A DNA stretch of 64,000 bases from assembly GCA_036346205.1 (NCBI GenBank), contig JARFJB010000102.1, positions 1,327,501 through 1,391,500 of the forward strand, written 5' to 3'. The notes under the pieces were generated by a model. It worked only from the letters and a program-made list of their open reading frames with translations, searched no databases and was not told the origin of the DNA. Source of the DNA: Vesta saturnalis (taxonomy: Eukaryota > Arthropoda > Insecta > Coleoptera > Lampyridae). A program made the position numbers and the translations under genes. How positions within the stretch are numbered: position 1 is the stretch's first letter; each line of letters begins with the position of its first letter. Shown here piece after piece: positions 21,675-32,200 of this stretch.

Positions 21675-22975
21675 CAGAATTTCAGAAGCTATAATTTAGC
21701 CAAAACAATGAATTGCCTTTGTTCTTTTATTAGAGTTGTGACCTTGAAAATTATAAGCATAAACTTTGAAGCGTCGGCCTGAACAATAGATCGCCTTTGT
21801 TCTTGAAAACATATTTCTCAGAATCGAAGTGTATTTAGATAACAATATATTTTTATAAATCAACCAGAACAATGAATCGCCTTTGTTCTTTTCTCAAAGG
21901 TGTGACCTTGAAAATTATAAGCATAGACTTTGGAGCGTTGGTTAGAACAATGAATCGCCTTTGTTCTTGAAAGTTGATTTCTCAGAATTGAGATGTATTT
22001 AGATAACAATCTATTTTTAGAAATTATAACGGAACAATGGATCGTCTTTGTTCATTTCTCAGAGGTGTGACCTTGAAAATTGTAAGCATAGACTTTGAAG
22101 CGTTGGCTAGAACAATGGATCGTCTTTGTTCTTGAAAATTGATTTCTTATAATTGAGATGTATCTAGATAACAATCTAATTTTAGAAATTGTAACGGAAC
22201 AATGGATTGTCTTTGTTCTTTTCTCAAAGGTGTGATCTTGAAAATTGTAAGCATAGACTTTGAAGCGGCGGCCTGAACAATGGACCCCCTTTGTTCTTGA
22301 TTTCTTAGAATTTAGGTGGGGGTAGCTAGATAACAATCTATTTTTCCCAGAACAATGAATCGCCTTTGTTCTCTCGGGTGACCTTGAAATGGGAGGGAAA
22401 CGGTTACCTGTGTTGCGAAACAGCCATCTGTTTTGGAAAACGGACCCCCTGTTTTGGGAAACGTCTACCTGTTTTGGGGAACGGAACCACTTTGCGGGGG
22501 GGCGTGACCATAGTAAACATTGCTTGATGACCTTGAAACATGCAAAGACAACACCTCAGGGCGTGAGACAGGTGTCAATGAACTTCCTGGAGGGACGTGA
22601 GCAATTAACACTCAGCCGGAGAATTGATTGGTTACCCTGGCCTTGAAGACTAGGGTGATGAGCTTGGAAACCACGTGCTCTTCAATCGATGACCTTGAAG
22701 AGGCTTAGCAGGGTTACAAAATTTCCTGCAACGTGGCCTGCGGTGACCTTTAAGAAGCAGGGTTACCAACCCACCACGTGGCCGCGGTGACCTTGAAGAG
22801 ACAGGGTTACCAATCTACCACGTGTCCTGCGGTGACCTTGAAAACCATGTACTTGGACGTAGCGAATGTGATGACCTTGACCTTCTGATCTAATAATTTT
22901 TATAAGACTCTAAAGTAGGGCAAGTTTAGATATCCTAATGTAAGTGACAAAGTGGCCCAGAAGTGCCTATCTACT
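21675..22975. repeat. Polinton right terminal inverted repeat
   Basis: Inverted counterpart of the left TIR but about 300 bp longer, because it has more copies of the inner repeat. Near-palindromes start at 21702, 21780, 21866, 21944, 22031, 22109, 22196, 22274 and 22349. The spacings alternate near 78 and 87 bp, so the true unit is about 165 bp, roughly 4.5 copies. Confidence 0.85.
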
Positions 22976-22981
22976 ATTATT
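22976..22981. other. Polinton target-site duplication, right (ATTATT)
   Basis: ATTATT immediately outside the right terminus. Removing one copy and the element restores a continuous PLE reading frame across the junction. Confidence 0.9.
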
Positions 22982-23290
22982 ACCAATCACCTCCACCGTA
23001 ACAAATATGTGATCTTTCAGACTGACAATGCAGGTACAAGGTTAGAAATTTTTTGAAAACTAACTCAGATTTAATAGTTCTTAACAGTGATAAGAGTGCG
23101 GTCACAGCCATTATGAATAAATTAGATTACATTCAAACAATGGACGCTATAATCAATACCAATAGCTTTAAATCAATACCGAAAGATCCCACCGTAACAA
23201 TACAAAGTAAATGCAATAAATACATATCACCCCTTTTAAATAAATTTTTTCTACAGTTAGCAAGGGCAAGAAACTATATTAAATACGATT
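22982..23290 (+). pseudogene. Penelope-like element reverse transcriptase, N-terminal portion (continues from 6748)
   Basis: Directly after the Polinton the PLE frame resumes as ITNHLHRNKYVIFQTDNAG. After a slip near 23040 it gives RNFLKTNSDLIVLNSDKSAV, MNKLDYIQTMDAIINTNSFK and KDPTVTIQSKCNKYISPLL. These are the finger-region blocks before the PLE RT catalytic core. The core itself is missing; similarity ends near 23290, so the element was truncated or later deleted. Together with 6391-6748 it proves that the Polinton landed in an existing PLE. Confidence 0.75.
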
Positions 23291-24368
23291 ATTTAAACTT
23301 TCTGTATGTGGTGTTAATTTCTATTAATTAATATTGAATAGAACAACAATATAAACTTATAATTTTTATCGTAATGGTTATTGCACAAAACATAGGCCAA
23401 TTGAATACTAATTTTGTTTTCATATTAACACATTTAAATATCACGGTGAGTGAAAATTACCCATGGGATATGTGAAAGATTAAACTATTTTAAATGGACA
23501 TTGCGAAAGATATGTAGGAAAAATAATACAATGAGGCCATAAAAGGAACATCTGCAGACTAGTACAGTACAGTGTTTTGCAGAATAAATCTGATTTCACA
23601 TTCAGTATAATGTAAATATTAATTACTTAATTTGTAAGGTAGTCTTTAAAGAAAATTTAAGTGAAAAGAATTAACAAAATGAAAAAACCAATATTGAGAG
23701 TAAAACTATAAGTCGTTAGTAACCCGAAGTTAAGTTTATCTCACCGCCTTAGCACATAAGTGACTTATACGTTACCTTACACGTTTAATATTTTAAAAGT
23801 TGTTTAGATGCATTAATTATGTTTTTAGAACAGTAACCGAAAAATGAGCATTCGTCTGGTTTTGTAATATTATTATGAAAGTTAAGGCTATCACCACTTT
23901 GATAATAATTTTTATGTATGAATCACAAAGTTGACTGATCCATCAACCCAGAGTCCATACTATTTAACTTAGAGACATGAAATTTTCAGGTATGAAAGCC
24001 TACATGGTGGAGGTGTAAAATAAGAAGTTATTTAAAAAGATGGCTTCCTCAAAAGGCTGAAATGTGGAGTTGAAGATGAAAACTTGTATGATAAGTCCCT
24101 TATTCAACAACTCGACGGTTTTTGACATTTTTTGTATGAGGGTAAAATTAAGGGTAAGGGTAAGGGAACGTATCGGCCGTTTTTAACCATACAAGCTCTA
24201 AATTTCTTAGAAATATGGAGTCGCACTTGGTTAGGAGCGACAGCCAATATTATCTGAGTAGAGAGAAATAAACCCATGAGTTCTTATATAATCCAAAGGA
24301 TTTCAATTTTTAAGAATTTTTTTAAAACCAGGCCTGTACTTAAATGTTACAAAATATGAATTTACAAG
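23291..24368. other. Non-coding AT-rich stretch
   Basis: No gene or defined element seen. A few short repeats only. Confidence 0.5.
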
Positions 24369-24423
24369 TACCGGGTGAGTCGCCATATATTGACCCCCCC
24401 CCCTCTAACTTATTTTCTATTAG

Positions 24424-24800
24424 ATTATTATAAGTTTTTGTTATGAACGAATAAGTTCAAAGGTAAATATGTAATTAAAAATTATTATTAATTTTATTAA
24501 ATACATAAATAGTTTACCTCGAGTAGGATTTGAACCTACCACCTGTACTTTGCTAGAGTACCGCCGTAACCAACTGCGCCATCAAGGTTCAAGCCCCAAT
24601 CGATGTAAATTTTGTCTTTATGTTTGTAGAACTGATGTAAATTCTAAATATAATGAGATTACAATCAAATTACTTATATTAATGGAATGTGAGCCTGCAA
24701 TACCGCAAGGTACTGTACCAAAGTACAGGTCGTAGGTTCAAATCCTACTCGAGGTAAACTTTTTAGTTATGTATTTAATAAAATTAATAATAATTTTTAG
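24424..24800. mobile_element. Head-to-head tRNA-derived SINE dimer with 14-bp target duplication
   Basis: TTATTTTCTATTAG is present at 24410-24423 and 24801-24814, an exact 14-bp duplication. Between lie two copies of one tRNA-like unit in opposite orientation: minus-strand about 24517-24590 and plus-strand about 24685-24760. Both end GGTTCAAATCCTACTCGAGG followed by the same AT-rich tail. The second copy lacks the A-box half. Confidence 0.7.
24517..24590 (-). other. tRNA-like promoter region of SINE dimer
   Basis: Minus strand shows an A box (TGGCGCAGTTGG), a five-pair anticodon stem GTACT/AGTAC with loop CTAGCAA, and a B box (GGTTCAAATCC). The acceptor stem does not close properly, so it is a SINE head rather than a functional tRNA gene. 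Confidence 0.6.
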
Positions 24801-25947
24801 TTATTTTCTATTAGGTTTACAAACAAAAGTTGAATACAAAAGTTGTTGGGTCTAAACAAGATTTTTCAAATTTTGTATTATTATTTATACAGGGTGTCCC
24901 AGAAGGAGTCCACAGCTCTTGACTTGAGAATTTTAAAATGTATTTTATTTGATTTTTAGATTCTACGTTGAATTCTAAGACAAATCTCTATAAGATATAT
25001 CTACCCTGTTTGTTACCGTTTTCGAAATAAAGGCTGTTAAATTGGGTTTGTCGGTCATTATATATTGACCATCTGTTAACTTTTTTATTTACATAATTAT
25101 AATAAAAGTACACTGTATATTTTTACAAATTTAAATACAACGTTTTCTACAGAGCATAGCCATATTGGATTTGTTGGGTCTATTTGTAAGAATAAGCGAG
25201 TTAGCTTAAGAAAATAAACGAAGATTGGACTTTTTGAGGAATTTCTGCTTTTTTTCAATTACGTATGGATTTACCGATTTCAGTTGTAATATGTTTTCCA
25301 AAATGCGTAGAGGTATTTTGACTAAAGCACCCTAATTAGACCATGCGAGAAAGAAGTTGAAACATTTGAAATACAGGAATGAAAATAAAGTAGGTAAATA
25401 AAAAAGTTAATAGAAGGTCAATATATAATGACTAACTCAATTCAACAGGCTTTATCTCGAAAACGGTAATCTTATACAGATTTGTCTTAGAATTAACGTA
25501 GAATCTAAAAATCAAATAAAATACAGGGTGTCCCATTTAAAATTCTCAGGTCCGGAGCTGTGGACCGCTTCAGGGACACCCTGTATAAATAATAATACAA
25601 AATTTGAAAAATCTTTTTAAACCGAACAACTTTTGTATTAAACGGTTTTTGTAAACCTGATAGAAAATGAGTTAGAGGGGGGCTCAAAATATAGTGACTC
25701 ACCCGGTACCCGTGTAGAACCGTAACAAGAATATTATAAATATAAACATAGAAGACCCACTTTAGTCATTATTGGTGAGAAAAAAATGTTTTACATTTAA
25801 ATTAAACGGGCGATTTCTAGACACTGGTAATTGGGTAAATGTTTATGTTCAAGTTTTAATACTATTTAATGCAATTTTAAATAAACTCTGAGTTAACAAC
25901 ACTAGGCCAAGTAGTTGATGAAGCCACGGATAACATTCATTGTATAT

Positions 25948-26328
25948 ACCGAGGTAGTAGCGTAGTGGTCACACGACCTGCTTTGCATTCGGGATGTAAT
26001 GGGTTCGATTCCCGTTACCGTCTACCTTGTATGAGGTTTTCTCAAGGGATTTCCCTCATATATATGTAACGGCATGGTCACTGCGTATATGCACACCATG
26101 TGCGGCTACGTAGGCGAATGGTAGGGTAGTATTTCCCCCCTGAGAACCCTAACCCCGTTACTTCCGATCCTACCCCGACCACACCCCCCCTTAATCCCAC
26201 CATGATATACACGTAATGTATGTATGTATGCTGGGAATCCATGATTGTGGCTGAAGGAGCTAGGAAAGCTCGAGCAGCCAGTCCTCTCCCTTGGGGAGGG
26301 AACGAAAGACGTGGCCTTTTCCTTTTCC
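25948..26328 (+). mobile_element. tRNA-Ala-derived SINE, copy 1, 381 bp
   Basis: Flanked by TTGTATAT at 25940-25947 and 26329-26336. The 5' 75 bases are tRNA-like: A box TAGCGTAGTGG, anticodon loop TTTGCAT (anticodon TGC, Ala) in stem CCTGC/TCGGG, and B box GGTTCGATTCC. A GC-richer body follows, then a CCTTTT-rich end. A second copy at 53963-54344 is about 85-90 percent identical by eye. It would be transcribed by RNA polymerase III and moved by a partner LINE. Confidence 0.85.
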
Positions 26329-26336
26329 TTGTATAT

Positions 26337-28281
26337 GTAGCGTAGAAATTTGTGCAAATACTTTTAAATTTGTAACCTTCAACAACAAAAATTGTAGTAA
26401 ATAGTTTTACACGTTACGCCTACAAAGATGTTACAAGAGATTTATTATTAAATTTAAGCCAATAGTAACCATTTATGTGTTACTTGATTGTTAAAGCTAA
26501 TTGAACATAAATCACACATTTTTTTAATTTAAAAGATAAAAATTATTGGGTACATACAATATGAGTAATTCACGCAAAATTTCATTTAGGAAAGTACGCT
26601 GAATTTTACCATTACAATTGAAATCTTGACAACTACAATTAAACTGTAGCATTTACGTTACGAATTAGTTTAATATTTAAGATTCTTTGTTTTTCTACAC
26701 TCCAAACTGAAAAAAAAAGTAATCCTAGAAAGCTGACACTAGTTTCCTATTTTGTATATTAGTTCTGTGAATAATTAAATATTCCCCATAATCCTACACA
26801 CTAGAAATAATTTAAGTATTAGACAAAGGTCTTTTGTTTAATCGTCTTACGCAGGTAAACACATATCTTTAAATTGATTATGTGGAATTTTCAATATTCT
26901 TATATTGTTTCTACACTAACTGGTTTCAAACTGATTGTTATTTAAATTTTATTGCATGTCAAAGTTTCGAAAGAATACTTTAAACTAACAATTAGCATCT
27001 CAATATCTCCATGTTTTTAGACCCTAAAATTCCATTGAACCAACTAAAAATACGCATCTGCAGTGATTATGGAGATAATAAGGGTTAAGAGGCGGTATTT
27101 ATTCACAGTTTAACCTCCATACTAGACAAGAAATCAGTAAGTACAGATGCTAAGTACAAAAGCAGTACCTTCACAGCAATTGCTGCTCTCTTGGTTAGTA
27201 CACCGCATATACTGCCATTTTCGTTAGGAAGCATCTGGATTTTTTTACACATACTGCCGTGCCCCACAAACCTTTCGTTGTTAAAAATAACTGTCTTCAA
27301 AATATAATGCGTAAGAGCATTGGCACTTGTTTTGCTCTTTTTGTATCTAAAATGTTGGCAAAACTGGTTGATTTTGACACCAAGCAATTGTATTTATTCA
27401 TATTCTTAGACCATCAATGTGGTTTCTTGTTTTGATAGTCAAAGATTTTCCTACAAATATAATAACCTTGTTATTAAAATTTAATTCTATAGTTGGCTTT
27501 ATACGTTTCTCAAACTGTTATAGTAATAGCAGGCTGATGTTTATGTTTTAATTTTTCAACTCTCACAAAATGGCTCTAACATCTTTAACAATTTTTAATA
27601 GATATTACTACTGACGAAGATAACTGTAAATGTCATCGAAACGTTTAGATTGTATAATTTAAAATACACCAATAAAAAACCCAAAAAAGATAAGTATTTT
27701 ATAATAACTTTGTGTTTTAATTGCTAATAATAAAAATGGTGAGGATGAAACTATACAAAAAGCAGGGTGGAATAATAACAAGATGGAAAATAATCTTAGA
27801 ACTAGAACTTTGTAAAAAACTAAGTACCTATTTACAATGTATATTACTAAAATTTAAAGTGTTGCCTACTTTAATTGCTACGTATCTAATCAGATTGTTA
27901 CTGTATAATAGATATTTATGTATTAAGGGCATAATCTACAATTATGCCCGTGGTACATACAATGTTTTATTTTATTTTGCACCATGAAACTGGAACAAAA
28001 TATTAAAAAGATTCAGTATTTTCGGCAAGTTTTTAAATGCAAATGCAGTGAAATAAAGTCGACAGTAGGCTAATTTGTTGTTACTAAGATACTGTGATAT
28101 TGCTATTATATATCATGTCATGTGTTTGCTGTCAATCAATCCATCAATGACATTTCCGTGCTATAAAGACCACATTACGCCCGCATTTGGAGGCGTATAA
28201 AGAACATTATGGTGGCAAAATAAAATAAAGAACATTATGATGGCAAAATAAAATAAAAAACTTTATAATTCTATTTTCTAG
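26337..28281. other. AT-rich stretch with one dispersed repeat tail
   Basis: Mostly no recognisable content. 27573-27697 is the plus-oriented copy of the repeat tail also found at 8455-8590. A 94-codon minus frame at 27103-27387 has no family I know and is not called as a gene. A tandem pair of AAGAACATTATG-type units is at 28199-28252. Confidence 0.5.
27573..27697 (+). repeat. Dispersed repeat tail, copy 2 (possibly PLE end)
   Basis: ACTGACGAAGATAACTG, then CATCGAAACGTTTAG, then AATACACCAATAAAAAACCC, the same order as the minus strand of 8455-8590. The GACGAAG...TCGAAACG pair is the main reason to suspect a Penelope-like terminus. Confidence 0.55.
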
Positions 28282-30751
28282 ACAATCTATGAAACTGCAA
28301 TTGATAATGTGAACGACAATTGTAACAATGACAATGTAAAATCTAATGCGAATGTTGATTTCCCAACTGAAAGAAATAATTTCCAGGCATTATCACAGCT
28401 TAAGATGAGTCATGAAAATGTAAGGAAAATAAAATTTTCAACATGTTTGTCCGTAATTATGAATAGTCAAATTGTTATATTACTTGTGTGTTATATTATA
28501 TTACCGTACAAAATTTTTTATTATTTACTATTTTTGTTGTTGTAGGCTACATTGGAAACGGTGTTAGAAGAGCAACCAGTAGACAACAACTTACTGGTGT
28601 TAAAATCTGTTTCAAAAATGCAGCTAAAGGGACAAGAGAGTAATAATATAGATACTACTGCTGTATTAACAGCACAATTTTACAATTTCCATCTGATCAA
28701 ATGCAAGAAAATGAAGACGCACAGACTCAGTCATGTTTTCATGTCTCCGTAAGTTATATCGACTTATTTATATTCCCAATTATAGAATACAATAAAATTA
28801 CGGTGCATTTAAAATATGATTTTCTGCAATTTTCTAGGAGTCTTCTTTGTTGGATCAGTTTTGAGACGTGGAACTTGAGAGGGAGGATAACTGTATAAGT
28901 GCTGTTGATATTAACAATTAGCAAGTATTTTTCGTAAACAAAAAAGAGGTTCAGACGCAGGAGCATCAAAATATGGTAACAAGACTAAATTCATTTGCAC
29001 TTAGATTTGTTACTTATAGTATTACTAGGTATGATTAAATTTGTGTCTTCTGGTTGGCCTTTTTTAGGTCATTTGTATAGATCCAGAGACTGGCCTGCTT
29101 GAGAGACTTCAAATTGTACCTCCTGAATCTTAACAAAGAATTGAACACATAGAAATGGCTGAACTTGATAATACACAGCAATCTAAACATAAAAGAAGAA
29201 AAATCCTGTTAGCGTTGGAGAAAGAAAAAAAAATAAAATAGAAATCCTGCAGTTCATCCATGCTGTACTGCCTCCTTGCTAAGAAAGTTGTAAGAAGAAA
29301 CGTCACAAAAATAAATGAAGAGTGTAGCATTCATCCAAACAAGGAATTTTGGAATCTTGGTCCCGACCAAAGACGGCCATTTAGTTTTTCAACATGTGAC
29401 AGAGGAGTTCCCAAACATCGAACAATAACTGGTCTAGGTGTGGTAAAAAAATATTCTTTTACCTACACCCTTAGGTACGAAAACGGTACTTCTCAACAGG
29501 TATGTAATTTTTTTTCCTGGCTTCCTTTGGATACAATAAGAAAAATGATAAAATCATTACAACTGTTTTAACAAAAACACCTGTGGATTTTATACAACCC
29601 AACCCGAATTTAAGAGACAACGCTCCATCCAAACAAAAAAGACCATGGGACGAAATATCTGATCACATAGAAACGTACCACCCAGAAATATCGGATTACC
29701 GTCGGGCTCATACCCTAAACAGAAAATAAATTCCAAGTGATATCACTGTTGAAGCAATGCATAGTAATTTTATAGAAAACTTTCCCGAATTCAAGTATAA
29801 AGTCTTTTATAAACAATACAGGAAAATCAAAAAATATTTCCTTTGCAAAGCTAGGCTACGAAGAACCCGAAGTAAAGCAAACAAGGATCCCAACTGTGAT
29901 GTCTGCAAACTTAGGGATGAGCACCTAAATAAGGTCACACTCTCGAGATAAGTCTCTCAATGTTTTATCAAAAAGAACTTCCTGAAGGGACAATTTGCTT
30001 TACTTGCGACATGCAAAAAATAATAATACTTCCCCGAGTAGAAATTTTCAAGAAAGTAATATTTTTGCAACGCTTAGCTACATATAATGAAACTTATGTT
30101 CCAGTTGGTGAAAAATCACGGTTTAAGCCTTTGCTGTGTGTCTGGCATGAATCAATAAGCGGCAGAAATAAATTGTGAGTACCTTTTACAAGTTTCTCAA
30201 AGAATACAGGGACTTCAAAATCATCCATTTATGGATGGACAGCTGTTCGAGCCAAAATAAAAACTGGTGCTTGTATTCATTTCTAGTAAACATCATCAAC
30301 ACAGATGAAATTGCCGCATCAGAAATTAATTTGTGGTATTTTAAGCGAAGCCATACCTTTATGCCGACTGATGCTGTACACCAGAAAATTGATTGAGCCT
30401 TAAAATATCAAGATAAAACATATGACTATGTTGCAACATGCAACATGCAAGTCCAAACGTTTAAGAGAGGTCGTTGAGATGAAGTTACAAGATTTCTGCT
30501 TTTGGGAGAAAGGTACCTCAAAACATAAGCTCAAATCGCCTAGTCGCACCAAACTTGCTGAAATTTCCCATGTTTTACAAAAAGATATGAAAAAAAAGCT
30601 TGCAAAATTCCTCGAGGGTTCGACGCCAATAAATGTGATAAGGTTCTTAAGACTTTGGATGGAGTTCTGCCTGAAAATAGAAAAGTTTTTTGGAAAAACC
30701 TTCACTTTAAAGATTAAAACTGCCAACAAATTTATTGATTTAATAAGTTAA
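28282..30751 (+). pseudogene. Multi-exon, transposase-derived insect protein remnant
   Basis: Exon-like blocks with matching splice signals: 28282-28419 (acceptor TTTCTAG, donor GTAAGG), 28546-28748 (TTGTAG, GTAAGT) and 28838-28975. A longer block follows from 29068 with VICIDPETGLLERLQIVPPE and, after two stops, ECSIHPNKEFWNLGPDQRR. Then come VDFIQPNPNLRDNAP, a CDVCKLRDEH zinc-like pair, LWMDSCSSQNKNWCLY, FKRSHTFMPTDAVHQKID and a Lys-rich end at about 30751. The CxxC, MDSCSSQN and HTFMPTDA blocks belong to a widespread uncharacterised insect family that looks like a domesticated or mobile DDE transposase. Several stops and slips make this copy non-functional. The family's function is unknown to me. 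Confidence 0.55.
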
Positions 30752-31637
30752 AGTACGGCATTTAAAGCAAAAAATACATGTTTTAAAGTTTTAATGCATA
30801 AAAAAATAGATTTTTACGTCTTTGAATTTAAAAAATACATCTTTTTAAGTTTTATGTATAAAAAAAAAGGTTTTTCATTAATAAATAATACCCGTACCTA
30901 CTTTAATTTACAAAAATTAAATGAACCCTAATAATTATGAAAATGGAGTGTATGCACTGCTTTTTATTCAGTTCCCTTTGCTTTTATCTTGGTGGCTATG
31001 CTAAGAAAAAAAGCCGTATGTACATACTGCTTTCTGTGATACATTAGATACTAGCAGAAGAACTAAGCAAAAAAGCGGCATGTGGTTTTATTAATTACGT
31101 GTTAGAGATAATTGTTATTTTTTAGTTGAAATAAGTACCAAAATACTGGTTTCAACCTTCTACATTCGAAAAATAAAATTATGTTGATCACACTGTCCCA
31201 GACAGCCTATAAACTTTGAAGCATTTTCGCAAATTTTAGGTGTTTGTAGTTACTGCCCTCTTTCTTAGCAGAGCAGTATACATTCATAACGAAAACAGGC
31301 AACATTGTAAAAATAAAAACAGTAATCAATGTCAAAATGACGTTTATAACTTCATGACAGATAGAGATTCATAGAAATAAATACATGTTAACGTAACAAA
31401 AAATTCAAAGCCTCCCGCTTCTATACAAACATCGATAAACAGCTAAATTACTCGTCATACCAAAAAATTGCCTCGATCATAATTAATCGATATGTTTAAG
31501 GTCTATATCCAGCTATTTTTATATCTTTGAAATATGCAGCTGTTTTATAAATATTTGATAAAAACCAAAAACAACCCCTAATAAACCCCCTTTCCGTCGC
31601 TGGATTTCTTCCAAAATCTATTCAGCTCTAAGCCAAA
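30752..31637. other. Non-coding AT-rich stretch
   Basis: Nothing recognisable on either strand beyond poly-A/T runs. Confidence 0.5.
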
Positions 31638-31786
31638 TGAAAACACGCACACGCACACGCACACGCACACGCACACGCACACGCACACGCACACGCACAC
31701 GCACACGCACACGCACACGCACACGCACACGCACACGCACACGCACACGCACACGCACACGCACACGCACACGCACACGCACACGC

Positions 31787-31868
<82 letters not shown>

Positions 31869-31880
31869 TACACACACACT

Positions 31881-31927
<47 letters not shown>

Positions 31928-32200
31928 CCAACCAACCAACCCACCCACGCATGCACGCACGGTACGCACGCACGCACACATGCACACACGCACGCACCCA
32001 CGCACTTACACCTGTGCACGCACGCATCCACCCGCCCACCCACACACACCACACCCACGCACGCACGCACCCGCCCACCTACCCATCAACACCCCCGTTC
32101 CCCCGGTCGCACGTACGCCCACCATGCCGCCCCCCCACACCCAAATACACACACGCACGCACGCACCCACACATACGCACGCACCCACCCACCCACCCAA
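31638..32200. repeat. (CACACG)n, (CA)n and CACGCACC-type satellite
   Basis: 31638-31793 is an almost perfect CACACG hexamer array. 31794-31925 is (CA)n. 31926-32200 degrades into CACGCACC/CCACCCACG units. It mirrors, on the opposite strand, the GTGCGC to (GT)n order at 2031-2670. All open frames here are repeat artefacts. Confidence 0.95.

Larger units (their letters stand above)
6749..22975. mobile_element. Polinton/Maverick, 16,227 bp, with TIRs and 6-bp target duplication
   Basis: The element starts AGTAGATAGGC (6749) and ends GCCTATCTACT (22975), with ATTATT at 6743-6748 and again at 22976-22981. That is an exact 6-bp duplication, the hallmark of Polinton integration, with AG...CT termini. 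Inside are the hallmark genes: protein-primed DNA polymerase B (minus), retroviral-type integrase with chromodomain, HerA/FtsK-type packaging ATPase, adenain-type protease, and capsid candidates. The set also resembles adintoviruses. All large genes carry stops, frameshifts or both, so it cannot move by itself as written here. Confidence 0.95.
24371..25706. mobile_element. Palindromic mariner-like MITE with long TIRs
   Basis: Ends CCGGGTGAGTC... and ...GACTCACCCGG, each bordered by TA (24369-24370, 25707-25708), as for Tc1/mariner insertions. The arms pair over more than 300 bp, with an inner TACAGGGTGTCCC block in each arm. The left arm carries a later 377-bp insertion (24424-24800). The centre (about 25090-25380) is non-coding. 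Confidence 0.65.

Noticed and set aside
21702..22372. CRISPR array in the Polinton TIR (regular repeats with spacers)
   Set aside because: The spacers between units are themselves repeated (165-bp higher-order unit) and the whole array is duplicated inverted at the other end; a eukaryotic TIR, not CRISPR.
25948..26022. Functional tRNA-Ala gene
   Set aside because: Acceptor stem does not close and the unit continues into a 381-bp SINE body present twice.
27103..27387. 94-residue minus-strand gene
   Set aside because: No recognisable family, no neighbouring exons, start context or conservation evidence.
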